Part shown: positions 46,198-57,196 of the stretch, one piece after another
Layout: every line of letters begins with the position of its first letter
How positions within the stretch are numbered: position 1 is the stretch's first letter
Assembly (NCBI GenBank): GCA_966185765.1
Contig: CBIFVZ010000002.1
Location: 1 to 64,000, forward strand
Source: CBIFVZ01 sp966185765
GTDB lineage: Bacteria > Pseudomonadota > Gammaproteobacteria > Enterobacterales > Enterobacteriaceae
Direction: 5' to 3'
DNA: 64,000 nt
Notes under the pieces: model-generated
Told to the model about the DNA's origin: nothing
Seen by the model: the letters and a program-made list of their open reading frames with translations, nothing else
The model's database searches: none
Made by a program: the position numbers and the translations under genes

Positions 46198-47652
46198 TTA
46201 CACGCCCCATTTCGGGATAGCGTGATCGCCAAATGAGATGCAGACGTTTTTCAGTTCTGCGAACACCTCAAAGCTGTATTCACCTCCCTCGCGCCCGGTG
46301 CCGGAGGCCTTCACGCCGCCAAAAGGCTGGCGCAAATCGCGCACGTTCTGGGTGTTCACAAACACCATCCCGGCCTCAATGCTGCGCGACAGGCGCATCA
46401 CTTTGCTGATGTCCTGGGTCCAGATATACGAAGCAAGGCCGTACTCCACGTCGTTTGCCAGCCGCAGACCTTCTGCTTCATCTTTGAACGGTATCAGGCA
46501 TGCTACCGGGCCAAAGATCTCTTCCTGCGCCACGCGCATACGGTTATCAACATCTGCCAGTACCGTCGGGCGCAGGAAGTTACCGTGCTCCAGCCCCTGG
46601 GGTTTGTCCGGCCCACCGGCGAGAAGCGTTGCGCCCTCTTCAATGCCAAGACGGATATAGCCAGACACCTTTTCCCAGTGCTGCGGGCTGATAAGCGCGC
46701 CCACCTGGGTGTCAGGCTGCGTCGGATCACCCACGCGCAGGCGGTTTGCTCGCTCGGCAAAGCGCTTCACAAATTCAGGGTAAATGCTTTGCTGAATAAA
46801 GATGCGAGAGCCAGCAGTACAACGCTCGCCGTTAATGGAGAAGATGGTGAACAACGCCGCATCCAGCGCACGCTCGATATCGGCATCATCAAAAATCAGC
46901 ACCGGCGATTTACCGCCCAGCTCCATTGAGAATTTTTTCAGCCCGGCGTTCTGCACAATCTTGCGCCCGGTGGCGGTACCGCCGGTAAACGACACGGCAC
47001 GTACGTCGCCGTGGCGCACCAGCGCATCGCCCGCTGTCGCACCAAAGCCCTGCACCACGTTAAGTACACCAGCCGGAATACCCGCCTCCAGCGCCAGCTC
47101 GCCCAGTCTGTCGGCAGTAAGCGGCGACAGCTCTGACATTTTCAGCACCGCCGTGTTGCCCAGTGCCAGGCACGGCGCGGTTTTCCAGGTGGCGGTCATA
47201 AACGGTACATTCCAGGGTGAGACCAGCGCGCACACGCCCACCGGTTGCAGCAGCGTGTAGTTGAGCATTTTGTCGTCTACCGGATAGCTGCGCCCGTTCA
47301 TCTGCTGGCAGATTTCGGCGAAGAATTCAAAATTGTGCGAGGCGCGCGGAATCAGTACGTTGCGCGTCTGGTGGACAGGCAGCCCGGTGTCGGCGGTTTC
47401 AAGTTCAGCAATATTCGGCACGTCCCGGTCGATAAGTTCACCGAGGCGGCGCATCAGGCGTGCACGCTCTTTCATTGGCGTGTTGGCCCATTTCGGGAAC
47501 GCGGCTTTAGCTGCCGCAACGGCCTCGTTTATCGCGTTTTCACCGCCGCTGGCGACTTCGGCCAGCACCTCGCCATTAGCCGGGTTAACGGTGGTAAAGT
47601 AGTCATCCTCAGCGACATTTTTGCCGTTTATCCAGTGATTAATTCTTTTCAT
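46198..47652 (-). CDS. hpaE: 5-carboxymethyl-2-hydroxymuconate semialdehyde dehydrogenase
   Basis: The 484-residue NAD-dependent aldehyde dehydrogenase has the general base Glu244 in FSMELGGKSP and the nucleophile Cys278 in INGERCTAGSR. The family landmarks VSPWNVPFMTATWKTAPCLA and ASGTGREGGEYSFE are present. It oxidises the ring-cleavage semialdehyde. Its start overlaps the hpaG end by 14 bases, so both are in one transcript. Confidence 0.96.
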   Translation of the reverse strand: MKRINHWINGKNVAEDDYFTTVNPANGEVLAEVASGGENAINEAVAAAKAAFPKWANTPMKERARLMRRLGELIDRDVPNIAELETADTGLPVHQTRNVLIPRASHNFEFFAEICQQMNGRSYPVDDKMLNYTLLQPVGVCALVSPWNVPFMTATWKTAPCLALGNTAVLKMSELSPLTADRLGELALEAGIPAGVLNVVQGFGATAGDALVRHGDVRAVSFTGGTATGRKIVQNAGLKKFSMELGGKSPVLIFDDADIERALDAALFTIFSINGERCTAGSRIFIQQSIYPEFVKRFAERANRLRVGDPTQPDTQVGALISPQHWEKVSGYIRLGIEEGATLLAGGPDKPQGLEHGNFLRPTVLADVDNRMRVAQEEIFGPVACLIPFKDEAEGLRLANDVEYGLASYIWTQDISKVMRLSRSIEAGMVFVNTQNVRDLRQPFGGVKASGTGREGGEYSFEVFAELKNVCISFGDHAIPKWGV

Positions 47653-48931
47653 TCAGGCTTTCCTCATACTGTTGTTCGCTGACGATGCGGTTAGTGAGGC
47701 GGCCCACGCCTTCAATTTCCACCACAACCTCATCGCCGGGGCGCACGTCCGCCAGTCCCTTCGGGGTGCCGGTGGCTATCATGTCGCCAGGTTGCAGCGT
47801 CATGAACGCACTGAGCCAGGAGACCAGATACGGCACGTCAAACACCATGTCGCGGGTATTACCGCTCTGGCGCAGCTCGCCATTAATAAAGGTTCGCAGC
47901 GTCAGGTTCTGAGCATCCGGCACCTGTTCGCGTGCAACGACGCTCGGGAGCAACGGCGTCAGGGTGTCGCGGCTTTTCACCCGCAAATTGGGGCGATAGT
48001 AGTTTTCGAGGTAATCGCGTACCGCGTAGTCATTGCACACGGTGTAACCCGCGACATAGTCCAGCGCCGCTTCGCGGCTCACGTTGCGCGCCGTTTTACC
48101 TATCACTACCACCAGTTCAGCTTCGTAGTGCATGTAGTCAACGCCGTCCGGGCGCACGCTAACGGCGTTATCACCGGTGAGCGTATTCGGCGCTTTGATA
48201 AACACCAGCGGCGAGTCCGGTGCTTTAAAGTCCAGCTCGCTGGCGTGGTCGGCATAGTTCAGCCCCAGGGCAAACAGCGTTGGCGGCCCCTCCGGCTGGG
48301 TCTGCACCGGTGCGTCGTGACTGAAGCGGTTCACAAGGCTCGTTAAGCCTGCGGCACGCACGGTCACTTCATCCCCGTCGTTTAGCGCCACACGCTGCTG
48401 CGGTGTACCGAGCAAAATCACATCGCCTGGTTCAAGCGTGGCGAATTCGCTCAGTGCCGCCACCAGCTGGGGGGCGCTGCGGTGCAACTCGCGTGTGTTC
48501 CAGCGCTGTTTCTCGATGCCGTTAACCTCGGTGATAATGTCAAGGCCATGCGCCACGTCCACAAAGGCCATCTCCCCCAGCGGACAAAAACCGTCACGGC
48601 ACTTGGCCGCAATCGCCGGGCGGTAGAAGCTCTCTTCGGCAAGGCTCACCTCATTAGCCAGTGCAAAACCGGCAATGTATTCCTGCGCGTGCGCTTCACT
48701 GACCTTGCGCGCCCGCTTGCCAATAACCACTGCCAGCGTGCCGCCGCTCCAGGTTTGCTCACCGGGCGGCAGTGCTATCGTTTGTTGGCTCACGCGATGG
48801 GTATTACGCGGTTTGATAAACCACACCGGCGTTTTTGGCGGCACCTGGTATGGCGCGGCATGGAAGGCGGCATCCCAGGCAGCGGTCTGCGACGGATGAT
48901 TTAGCGCAACGGCAAAGACGGTTCTTTTCAT
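47639..48931 (-). CDS. hpaG: Bifunctional isomerase/decarboxylase of homoprotocatechuate degradation (HpaG1-HpaG2 fusion)
   Basis: Starting at ATG 48931 (GGGAG five bases upstream) the product is 430 residues, as in E. coli. It has two fumarylacetoacetase-type halves: the first contains LAVVIGKRARKVSEAHAQEY and CRDGFCPLGEM, the second LFALGLNYADHASELDFKAP, YEAELVVVIGKTARNVSREA and TGTPKGLADVRPGD. It decarboxylates 5-oxopent-3-ene-1,2,5-tricarboxylate and isomerises the product. It is the first gene of hpaGEDFHI, preceded by a perfect palindrome at 48964. The open frame extends to 48964 but that part overlaps the operator and has no ribosome site. Confidence 0.95.
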   Translation of the reverse strand: MKRTVFAVALNHPSQTAAWDAAFHAAPYQVPPKTPVWFIKPRNTHRVSQQTIALPPGEQTWSGGTLAVVIGKRARKVSEAHAQEYIAGFALANEVSLAEESFYRPAIAAKCRDGFCPLGEMAFVDVAHGLDIITEVNGIEKQRWNTRELHRSAPQLVAALSEFATLEPGDVILLGTPQQRVALNDGDEVTVRAAGLTSLVNRFSHDAPVQTQPEGPPTLFALGLNYADHASELDFKAPDSPLVFIKAPNTLTGDNAVSVRPDGVDYMHYEAELVVVIGKTARNVSREAALDYVAGYTVCNDYAVRDYLENYYRPNLRVKSRDTLTPLLPSVVAREQVPDAQNLTLRTFINGELRQSGNTRDMVFDVPYLVSWLSAFMTLQPGDMIATGTPKGLADVRPGDEVVVEIEGVGRLTNRIVSEQQYEESLNEKN

Positions 48932-48963
48932 AACACTCCCATGTTCCAGGCATTCAAAACGCA

Positions 48964-48985
48964 ATTCATTAATATATTAATGAAT
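48964..48985. promoter_or_regulatory. Perfect 22-bp palindromic operator upstream of hpaG (candidate HpaR site)
   Basis: The bases ATTCATTAATATATTAATGAAT are completely self-complementary and lie 33 nt before the hpaG ATG. MarR-type HpaR represses the hpaG operon in E. coli from palindromic sites near this promoter, so this is the expected place. No hpaR gene is next to it; the next gene is the AraC-type pobR homologue. Confidence 0.7.
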
Positions 48986-49235
48986 AAGTAATAGCTTGTT
49001 TTTTGCACGCCAGGCAAATAGATCGTTATGAAAATGTGATCGTTGCAGCAAAGGAAAATCGCTCAACACCTCTGAGACCTGATGGAATAAGGCTGGTGCA
49101 ATACGGTGCTGAACAACACAAAAAGAATTGATTGTTAATATGAAAATAAAATAATGAAAAAGGAGAAGTGAGTACGGTTACTGGCAATGAGGTGCGGTGC
49201 TATGCCCGCAAGGGCCGTTACCCGGTGACAGACGC

Positions 49236-50135
49236 TCACGCGCCGCGTGCGGGACACAGTGCGCTCCGCTGCGCCGCCTGGCGAAACGCGCCTGGAGCAC
49301 AGCCCCCCACACGACGAAAGAAGCGTGAAAAATAGGTTGCATCACTGAATCCCATTTCCTCAGCAATTTGTGCAATGGTCAGGTGGGTATAAAGCAGGCT
49401 GCGCCGCGCTTCGAGTAATAATCGCTGGTGCACCACGCCCAGCGCACTACATCCGTGAAACGCATGGCACAGCGTATTCAGGTGTGCGCTCGACATACAC
49501 AGCTGCCCGGCATACCACGCAATGGAGCGGTGCTCACGATAATGGGTTTCCACCAGCTGATTAAAACGCTTAAGCGTTACGCGACGACGCTCACTGAGGC
49601 TGTCCGACTGCGGTGCCAGTCCCTGCTGGCGGCTCAACCACACCAGCAGCGCCCCCAGCAATGAATGAATCATCATGTCCCGCGCCCCGTTATCTGCCCG
49701 GTACTCGGCATGCAGCGTTTCAAACAAAGTGGCAATGCGCCCGGCCTCCTGTGCAATATGCAGGCAACTGGCTTTGCCCAGTGCCGATAAAGGCTGACCA
49801 AACTGCTGCTCGAACTGCGCCACCAGCGGGGCGGCAAGCGACAGCACCCAACCTTCGGTGCCGGGCGCAAACGTGTAGCCGTGGGCACACAACGCAGGCA
49901 CCACCACCAGCGATGCTTCACGCACATGCTGCTGCACACCCTCTATCTCAAGCTGCGCCTCACCACGATACATATAAAGAAGCTGCACGATATCCGCGTG
50001 CTGATGTACACGAATACTCCAGCCGTACAGGCTGCTACGGCTATGGATGGATTCACAGTGCAATAAATCCAGCGTCGGCCAGGGTGCGCCTTCGCCATAG
50101 AGTTTGAATACCGGAATAGCACTGTGCACGGTCAT
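49236..50135 (-). CDS. pobR: AraC-family regulator, PobR-like
   Basis: The 299-residue protein has an N-terminal cupin effector domain (SLYGWSIRVHQHADIVQLLY) and a C-terminal AraC double HTH (IAWYAGQLCMSSAHLNTLCH; IAQIAEEMGFSDATYFSRFF). It follows pobA on the same strand with 129 nt between. By its layout and partner it should activate pobA in response to 4-hydroxybenzoate, as AraC-type PobR does in pseudomonads. The region 48986-49235 between it and the hpaG operator is AT-rich and holds no other gene. Confidence 0.82.
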   Translation of the reverse strand: MTVHSAIPVFKLYGEGAPWPTLDLLHCESIHSRSSLYGWSIRVHQHADIVQLLYMYRGEAQLEIEGVQQHVREASLVVVPALCAHGYTFAPGTEGWVLSLAAPLVAQFEQQFGQPLSALGKASCLHIAQEAGRIATLFETLHAEYRADNGARDMMIHSLLGALLVWLSRQQGLAPQSDSLSERRRVTLKRFNQLVETHYREHRSIAWYAGQLCMSSAHLNTLCHAFHGCSALGVVHQRLLLEARRSLLYTHLTIAQIAEEMGFSDATYFSRFFRRVGGCAPGAFRQAAQRSALCPARGA

Positions 50136-50264
50136 CGCTGCCTCACTGCGTCACCTCACTGAGTTGATAACCCGCAGTGTAGTCCGTGCGCGCCGGGTGC
50201 GCTGTGGTGTATGTAACAACATTGTTACGTAAACGTACGCAGCAATCGGTGATAAACACCATAT

Positions 50265-51479
<1,215 letters not shown>

Positions 51480-51598
51480 TTAATTACAAATCAGCATTTT
51501 TGACACACGCAGAAGGAAAAAGAAGGCCAGATCCGTAGCAAAACCTGGACTTTTCGAAAATCGTACAAAAATGTGGGCGGGATCAACTTTCGGGCAGG

Positions 51599-52144
51599 CT
51601 ACTTCATAAATCCCAGCGTAGTGCTGGCAAGAAACGCCTGCTCATCAGGCGTGCTCGTGCGCCCGAGCAGCGCGTTACGATGCGGATAGCGGCCGAAACG
51701 GTCAATAATGGCCTTGTGCTGGCGCTCAACGCGCAGCGTCCGCCCATTGCCAGGAAAATCAAAGTATTGCAACGCCTGCTGATGCACCGCAGCGGATTCT
51801 GCGTGCATCAGCGGCATCAGGATAAAGTTGCGTCGGTTAGCGTCACGCGGTGGGAATGCAGGCTGCCTGATGGCCTCCTGTGCAAGCGCCAGCGCCATAT
51901 CATCCTGCGTCCACGCGCGGGCATCGTTACGCCACAGGTTACGTGAGAACTGATCCAGCACGAGGATCTCCGCCAGCCGCCCGTCCTGTGACGCACGCCA
52001 GTGCGATAACTCGCCACGGCAGGCGGCCTCCCATATGTCCAGGAAGCGCAGGCGAATTTGTGCGTCAACTCGCGAATCAGCAATAAACCACTGTGCCGGT
52101 TTCAACTCCCCAAACCAGAAGTGAATGATAACACCATGTTCCAT
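51599..52144 (-). CDS. DUF924 family protein
   Basis: The 181-residue soluble protein has the DUF924 hallmarks: HFWFGELKPAQWF near the N-terminus, EILVLDQFSRNLWRNDARAW in the middle, and NFILMPLMHAESAAVHQQAL with YPHRNALLGR at the C-terminus. The family has a TPR-like helical fold and is of unknown function. It stands alone between pobA and the divergent transporter locus. A GAACATGG-type start context around 52144 lacks a strong ribosome site. Confidence 0.9.
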   Translation of the reverse strand: MEHGVIIHFWFGELKPAQWFIADSRVDAQIRLRFLDIWEAACRGELSHWRASQDGRLAEILVLDQFSRNLWRNDARAWTQDDMALALAQEAIRQPAFPPRDANRRNFILMPLMHAESAAVHQQALQYFDFPGNGRTLRVERQHKAIIDRFGRYPHRNALLGRTSTPDEQAFLASTTLGFMK

Positions 52145-52291
52145 AAAGACTTTTCCACTTACAGCAAGGGTTAATGCGTCCGGCGCATCAATGCTTGAAC
52201 AAAACGCACTTATAAAAAGTACACATTTACGCCAGTCTCAATGTTACAAAAATGTATGCACTTTGTGCATCAATAACAACCGGAGAACATC

Positions 52292-53603
52292 ATGACCCAA
52301 CCTGCCATGCCGTTAACCTCCACGAAGGAAAAGGTTCGTGCCATCTTGCGCGTGACCTCGGGCAACTTCCTGGAACAGTTCGACTTCTTTCTGTTTGGGT
52401 TCTACGCAACCCACATTGCACAAACCTTTTTCCCCGCCAGTAGCGACTTTGCCTCGCTGATGATGACCTTTGCGGTGTTCGGCGCAGGCTTTCTGATGCG
52501 CCCTCTCGGCGCGATTTTACTCGGCGGTTATATCGATAAAGTGGGCCGTCGTCGGGGGTTGATTATCACCCTGTCGATTATGGCAACCGGTACTTTCCTG
52601 ATAGCGCTGGTGCCCGGTTATGCCACTATCGGCCTGTGGGCACCGCTGCTGGTGTTAGCCGGTCGACTGCTGCAGGGCTTCTCCGCCGGGGCAGAACTGG
52701 GCGGTGTTTCGGTCTATCTGGCGGAAATCGCCACACCGGGTCGCCGGGGGTTTTATACCAGCTGGCAGCCAGCAGGTGGCTATTGTGGTGGCCGCTGCAC
52801 TGGGCTTTGTCCTCAACGCCTGGCTTTCTGAAACTGAACTCGCCGCCTGGGGTTGGCGTATCCCGTTCCTGATGGGCTGCATCATTGTGCCGTTTATCTT
52901 CTTTTTGCGCCGCCATTTGCAGGAGACGGAAGCCTTTGCTAACCGCAAGCAACGCCCGACGCTTAAGACTGTTGTCACCATCCTTTACGCCAACAGTGGT
53001 GCCGTCATTGCCGGGATGCTGATGGTAGCCATGACCACCACGGCGTTTTATCTGATAACTGTTTATGCCCCCACCTTTGGCAAAAAGGTGCTGATGCTAA
53101 GCGCCTCAGACAGCCTGCTGGTCACCCTGCTGGTCGCCGTGTCTAACTTTATCTGGCTACCAATTGGCGGTGCGCTGTCAGATAAGTTTGGGCGTAAAAC
53201 GGTGCTGATGACAATGACACTCCTGACGATTGCCACGGCCTGGCCTGCGCTGTCGATGCTGGCGCAAAGTCCCAGCTTCAGCCATATGCTGATGGTGCTG
53301 CTGTGGTTGTCGTTTCTCTATGGCATGTATAACGGCGCAATGGTCCCGGCACTGACCGAAATCATGCCCGCCGAGGTACGTGTGGCTGGCTTCTCGCTCG
53401 CTTATAGTCTGGCAACGGCGTTGTTTGGTGGCTTCACCCCGGCCGTCTCCACCGCATTGATTCACTACACTGGCGATAAAGCCGCCCCCGGCTACTGGTT
53501 AAGCTTTGCCGCATTTTGCGCACTGTGCGCCACGCTATGGTTGTACCGCCGTCGTCGCGAGCACCACACCACCTCAGGAGACACGCACAATGCGCAGGCG
53601 TAA
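52292..53603 (+). pseudogene. Frameshifted citrate/tricarballylate-type MFS proton symporter
   Basis: The first part (52292 to about 52765) reads as a CitA/TcuC-like MFS transporter ([50 protein letters not shown]). The rest is in another frame, from about 52764 ([20 protein letters not shown]) to TAA at 53603. Comparing with the family wording TSWQ-S-A-SQQVA, about eight bases are missing after TGGC near 52764. Restoring them would give 439 residues, the normal length. Either the gene is inactivated by a small deletion or the base call is wrong. It is divergent from the DUF924 gene and followed by a periplasmic binding protein gene overlapping by 14 bases. Confidence 0.85.
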
Positions 53604-54354
53604 TGTACTCTGGCTTGCCCTGCTGTGCGCAGGCGGCGTGCAGGCCGAACAAGTCACCGTGTTCATCTCAGGCGGCTTTCATGCCGCCCTGGAAAAGCTC
53701 GGCCCGGCCTTTGCTGCACAGCACGGTGATACGCTGAAAATTGTGCGCGGTCCGTCAATGGGTGAGTCTGCGCAGGCTATCCCAAACCGGCTGGCGCGCG
53801 GCGAGCGGGCTGATGCGGTGATTATGGTGGGCTATGCTCTGGACGGGCTGATAAAACAGGGGCGCATCGTGCCGGGTTCACGCGTAGAACTGGCCGATTC
53901 ACGCATCGGTGCCGTGGTGCGTAAAGGCGAGACCAGCCCGGATATCTCAAGCGTAGAGAACCTGAAGGCCACCCTGTTGCGCGCTAAATCCATCGCCTGG
54001 TCTGACAGCGCCAGTGGGCGCTATATTGAAGATAACCTGCTGGCCCGGCTTGGCATACAGCAGCGCATTGCCGGTAAAGGCCACCGGGTAGAACGTGACC
54101 CGGTGGGTGAGGCGGTAGCAAAAGGCGAGTATCAGATTGGCTTTCAACAGGTAAGCGAACTGCTCCCCATATCGGGTGTAACCTTCATTGGCAAAATCCC
54201 CGAGCAGGTACAATCAGTTACCCGTTTTGCGGGCGCCATACCTGAGGGTGCCACGCATCAACAAAAGGCGCGTGATTTACTCAATTATCTGGCGTCAACG
54301 CAGGTGCAGGCTCAGGTGCGCGCAACCGGCCTTGATAGCGTACCGGCTTCCTGA
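53590..54354 (+). CDS. ModA-like periplasmic substrate-binding protein
   Basis: Starting at ATG 53590 the product is 254 residues, with a signal peptide ([19 protein letters not shown]) and a type II periplasmic binding domain. Landmarks are [55 protein letters not shown] and [20 protein letters not shown]. It resembles molybdate-binding ModA, but no ABC permease is nearby. In related enterobacteria similar genes follow CitA-type MFS genes, so it may bind an organic anion such as a tricarboxylate and assist uptake or signalling. Its 3' end overlaps the converging LysR gene by 43 bases. Confidence 0.82.
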   Translation: MRRRNVLWLALLCAGGVQAEQVTVFISGGFHAALEKLGPAFAAQHGDTLKIVRGPSMGESAQAIPNRLARGERADAVIMVGYALDGLIKQGRIVPGSRVELADSRIGAVVRKGETSPDISSVENLKATLLRAKSIAWSDSASGRYIEDNLLARLGIQQRIAGKGHRVERDPVGEAVAKGEYQIGFQQVSELLPISGVTFIGKIPEQVQSVTRFAGAIPEGATHQQKARDLLNYLASTQVQAQVRATGLDSVPAS

Positions 54355-55247
54355 CCGCCTTTCATCTCTGCCACCATACGCTCAAGCGCCCGTGCCGCAG
54401 GTGATAGCATACGGCCACGGCGCTTAATGATACCGACCTGGCGTACCACGCCAGGTTCCACCAGCGGCACGCTGGTCAATACCGGGTGAGCACCGCCAGG
54501 CAGCGCCATTTGGGGAACGGCGGCAATACCCAGCCCCGCCTCGACCATGCCTAACATGGTTGTGACGTGACGGGTTTCGCATACGCCTGGTCGTGCAGGC
54601 GTGGTGTGGGCCAGCGCCTGGTCAAGCAACAGGCGGTTGCCAGATACCTTGTCGAGTGAGATGTAATTCCAGGTGTAAAAATCCGCCCAGCTTACGCTCT
54701 GGCGCTGCGCCAGTGGATGGTCGCGGCGACAAGCTGCAACGTAGCTTTCCTCCAGTAGCCATTGAAATTCGATGTCAGCATCGAGTCGCCCGGAAAAACT
54801 GAGGCCAAAATCAGCCTGCCCATCCATTACCGCAGCACATACCGCGCCAGCGCTGGTGTCGATCAAGCGAATATGCACGTCAGGATAGAGCGCTTTATAA
54901 CGCGCAACCACCGCAGGCATAAAGTAGTAGGCAGCGGACGGCACGCAGGCTACCGTCACTCTGGCATGCCGACTGGCATGGCTACTGATGCCGGACAAAG
55001 CATCGTCCAGATCGTTAAGCACATGGTCGATGCGCGGCGCAAAGGTATGTCCTGCTGGCGTCAGACGGACGCGTCGGGTTGTACGTTCGAACAACTTCAC
55101 TCCCAGTGCACTTTCAAGCTTGTCGATACGCCGACTCAGCGCCGACTGAGAAATGAATACTGTTTCTGCTGCCTCGCGAAAGCTACCGTGTTCAACCAAC
55201 GCGCGAAAAGCCAGCAGATCGTTGAGATCAAAGTTAAGAATCATCAT
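54312..55247 (-). CDS. LysR-family transcriptional regulator
   Basis: The 311-residue LysR protein has its HTH near the start (LLAFRALVEHGSFREAAETV, then ISQSALSRRIDKLE). An effector domain follows. It converges on and overlaps the periplasmic-binding-protein gene by 43 bases at their ends, an unusual but intact arrangement. A role in controlling the tricarboxylate-type MFS/binding protein pair is suggested by adjacency, comparable to TcuR. A second ATG directly follows the first, so the start may be one residue later. Confidence 0.88.
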   Translation of the reverse strand: MMILNFDLNDLLAFRALVEHGSFREAAETVFISQSALSRRIDKLESALGVKLFERTTRRVRLTPAGHTFAPRIDHVLNDLDDALSGISSHASRHARVTVACVPSAAYYFMPAVVARYKALYPDVHIRLIDTSAGAVCAAVMDGQADFGLSFSGRLDADIEFQWLLEESYVAACRRDHPLAQRQSVSWADFYTWNYISLDKVSGNRLLLDQALAHTTPARPGVCETRHVTTMLGMVEAGLGIAAVPQMALPGGAHPVLTSVPLVEPGVVRQVGIIKRRGRMLSPAARALERMVAEMKGGQEAGTLSRPVART

Positions 55248-55327
55248 TCAGGTCGCTCGCATTTACACAATGGTAAAGATACTGACCCAGACTGATAACA
55301 AAAATGGCGATGCGGATAGCGAAAAAC

Positions 55328-55357
55328 AAAAAACCCGGCACCAGGAGCCGGGTTTTT
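55328..55357. terminator. Terminator after lpxP
   Basis: AAACCCGGC-ACCAGGA-GCCGGGTTT, with A and T runs on either side, forms a strong intrinsic terminator 20 nt beyond lpxP on the minus strand. It insulates the LysR gene downstream. Confidence 0.92.
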
Positions 55358-55376
55358 ACGCAACAAAATGTGTCGG

Positions 55377-56300
55377 TTACACGTAAAGTGAGGCCTTACC
55401 TTCAGGTCGCGTTTTAAAACGACGGTGCAGCCACAGATACTGTTCTGGTGCACGCAGGATCTCACGTTCAATAACCTGGTTCATCCATGTCGCTGCCGCA
55501 TGCTCGTCGCTGCGTGGATAATCAAGCATTTCCGGCCCGATTATCAGCTTGTAGCCGCTACCGTCGGTTTTACGAATCATGGTAATGGTCAGCATCGCAG
55601 CCTGCGACAGCCGGGAAAGCACGTAAGTCCCGTTGGTGGTTGCCGCTTCTTTAACGGCAAAAAAGGGTGCAAAAGTACTCCCGCACGGGCCGTAATCCTG
55701 ATCGGGAGCGAACCACACGGCTTCACCGTGTTTCAATACGCGTACCATTTCACGCAGGTTACGGCGGTCAATCATCGCTTTGTTAGAACGCATGCGCCCG
55801 CGCGTTTGCACCCACTCCAGCAGCGGATTGTTATGCGGGCGGTAAGTCGCCATCATCGGCTGGCACAGCCCCATCACACGTCCCCCCAATTCCAGAGACA
55901 TAAAATGCACCCCCACGACCATGACGCCACGCTTGTCGCGCTGGGCAGCGGTGAGATGGTGTAAACCCTGCACATCAAACCAGCGGCGCACGCGTTTATC
56001 CGGCCAGAACCACGCCATACCGGTTTCAAGCAGGGCCATACCGAGAGAAACAAAATTGTTAACTACGAGCTTGTCAATTTCGGCCTCACTGAGACCGGGA
56101 AAACACAGCGTGATGTTACGACGTGCAATACGTTCACGACGTTTAAGAAAGGGTCGAGACGCACGCCCCAGTGAAGCGCCAAGACGCGCCAGGAGCGGAT
56201 AAGGCAACTGCACCAGTAGCCACAGCATGCCAAGTCCAAACCACACCGACCAGTAGCGAGGGTGCAGCAACGCAGTGGAAAATAAACGATTTTTTTTCAT
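55377..56300 (-). CDS. lpxP: Lipid A palmitoleoyl acyltransferase (LpxP-like)
   Basis: The 307-residue LpxL/LpxM/LpxP family protein has one N-terminal membrane helix (WSVWFGLGMLWLLVQLPYPL). The catalytic HxxxxE motif is in VVGVHFMSLELGGRVMGLC, followed by WFAPDQDYGPCGSTFAPFF. Sequence such as VHFMSLELGGRVMGLCQPMM and MATYRPHNNPLLEWVQTRGR agrees best with LpxP, the cold-induced enzyme that adds palmitoleate in place of laurate. The end ASLYV parallels E. coli LpxP. A strong terminator follows. Confidence 0.92.
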   Translation of the reverse strand: MKKNRLFSTALLHPRYWSVWFGLGMLWLLVQLPYPLLARLGASLGRASRPFLKRRERIARRNITLCFPGLSEAEIDKLVVNNFVSLGMALLETGMAWFWPDKRVRRWFDVQGLHHLTAAQRDKRGVMVVGVHFMSLELGGRVMGLCQPMMATYRPHNNPLLEWVQTRGRMRSNKAMIDRRNLREMVRVLKHGEAVWFAPDQDYGPCGSTFAPFFAVKEAATTNGTYVLSRLSQAAMLTITMIRKTDGSGYKLIIGPEMLDYPRSDEHAAATWMNQVIEREILRAPEQYLWLHRRFKTRPEGKASLYV

Positions 56301-57137
56301 TTTAATGAACCTTCATACGAAGAATGGGGTATCGCATAAAGGACAAAATCCCACAGCGCTACGGACATGAATTAAGACCAGACTCTTGCTAAATAATTCA
56401 CAAAAGAATTGTGAAGAACTGTGAGGAGAATATAAGGAAATATAAATACGTAAGCGTCCCGGCAGTATTCAACAATTTTTCTTTTAAAAAACAGCTTACT
56501 ATACACTACTTTCTGTAAATCAATACGCCGAATAACGCATAAATAACAGGTCAGTTTACTTTATTACGAGATTAATCCTGGAAAAAGCGGAGCTGGCAAG
56601 AACCTGAAACGAGTTACAGTGAGGATAAAAAGCAGCGTAATGATTAATTTTGCTGCAATTACGTCAGTATTTAAGAATAAACCGGGGTGAAGATGAAAAA
56701 CCTATCAACTTTGATTGTGTAACCGCCCTGTTGGTGCAAACAGCCGAGCAGGCTATGCTGCACGCCGGGTTACGATTAAGCCCGACAAACCTAACTGATA
56801 ACATCGCTATGACAACGACAGAATGGCACACTTCCCATCTGCCCTGACGCCCCCCCCCTCTGCACTGCTATCCACGCTGCAGACACGGGCAAAACCGCGA
56901 CGACGACATTACCGCTCATTATCGCGATAGCCCTGTTTATCAGGAAATATTTCCTCACGTTCACGGCTACCCGTGAAGTGTTTGTTTGTATAAAAAGAAT
57001 ATTCGCACAACAGGGTGTATTTTCTGACAAGAACTGGCGGATGAAAAACAATGGGCGTAATACGCATAAAAGAATATCGCCATTAAGAAAGTGAATATGC
57101 TTTTACAAAACGTGCGGCAATGAGGAGATTTAAGAAC
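56301..57137. other. Long AT-rich intergenic region upstream of lpxP, no gene supported
   Basis: About 840 nt hold the lpxP promoter at the low end and AT-rich sequence elsewhere, notably 56440-56580. The 65-codon plus-strand frame at 56650-56847 and a 17-codon frame at about 57041 lack convincing ribosome sites and recognisable sequence. A short C tract (CCCCCCCC near 56850) is present. A small RNA cannot be ruled out, since a terminator hairpin follows at 57138. Confidence 0.4.
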
Positions 57138-57164
57138 AATCCCGATTCATACTGTGTCGGGATT
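57138..57164. terminator. Hairpin terminator downstream of the small YmgB-like gene
   Basis: AATCCCGA-(11 nt)-TCGGGATT is followed on the plus strand by ATTCTTATTTTT and on the minus strand by GTTCTT. It lies 33 nt beyond the end of the minus-strand gene at 57197 and may also end an unrecognised plus-strand transcript from the preceding gap. Confidence 0.7.
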
Positions 57165-57196
57165 ATTCTTATTTTTCCCGTTTATGCATTTAAAAT

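Noticed and set aside
49021..49060. CRP site upstream of hpaG (TGTGATCGTTGCAGCA)
   Set aside because: Only the left half matches the consensus; too weak to annotate.
56650..56847. 65-codon plus-strand frame upstream of the small YmgB-like gene
   Set aside because: No ribosome binding site, no recognisable sequence; probably chance.
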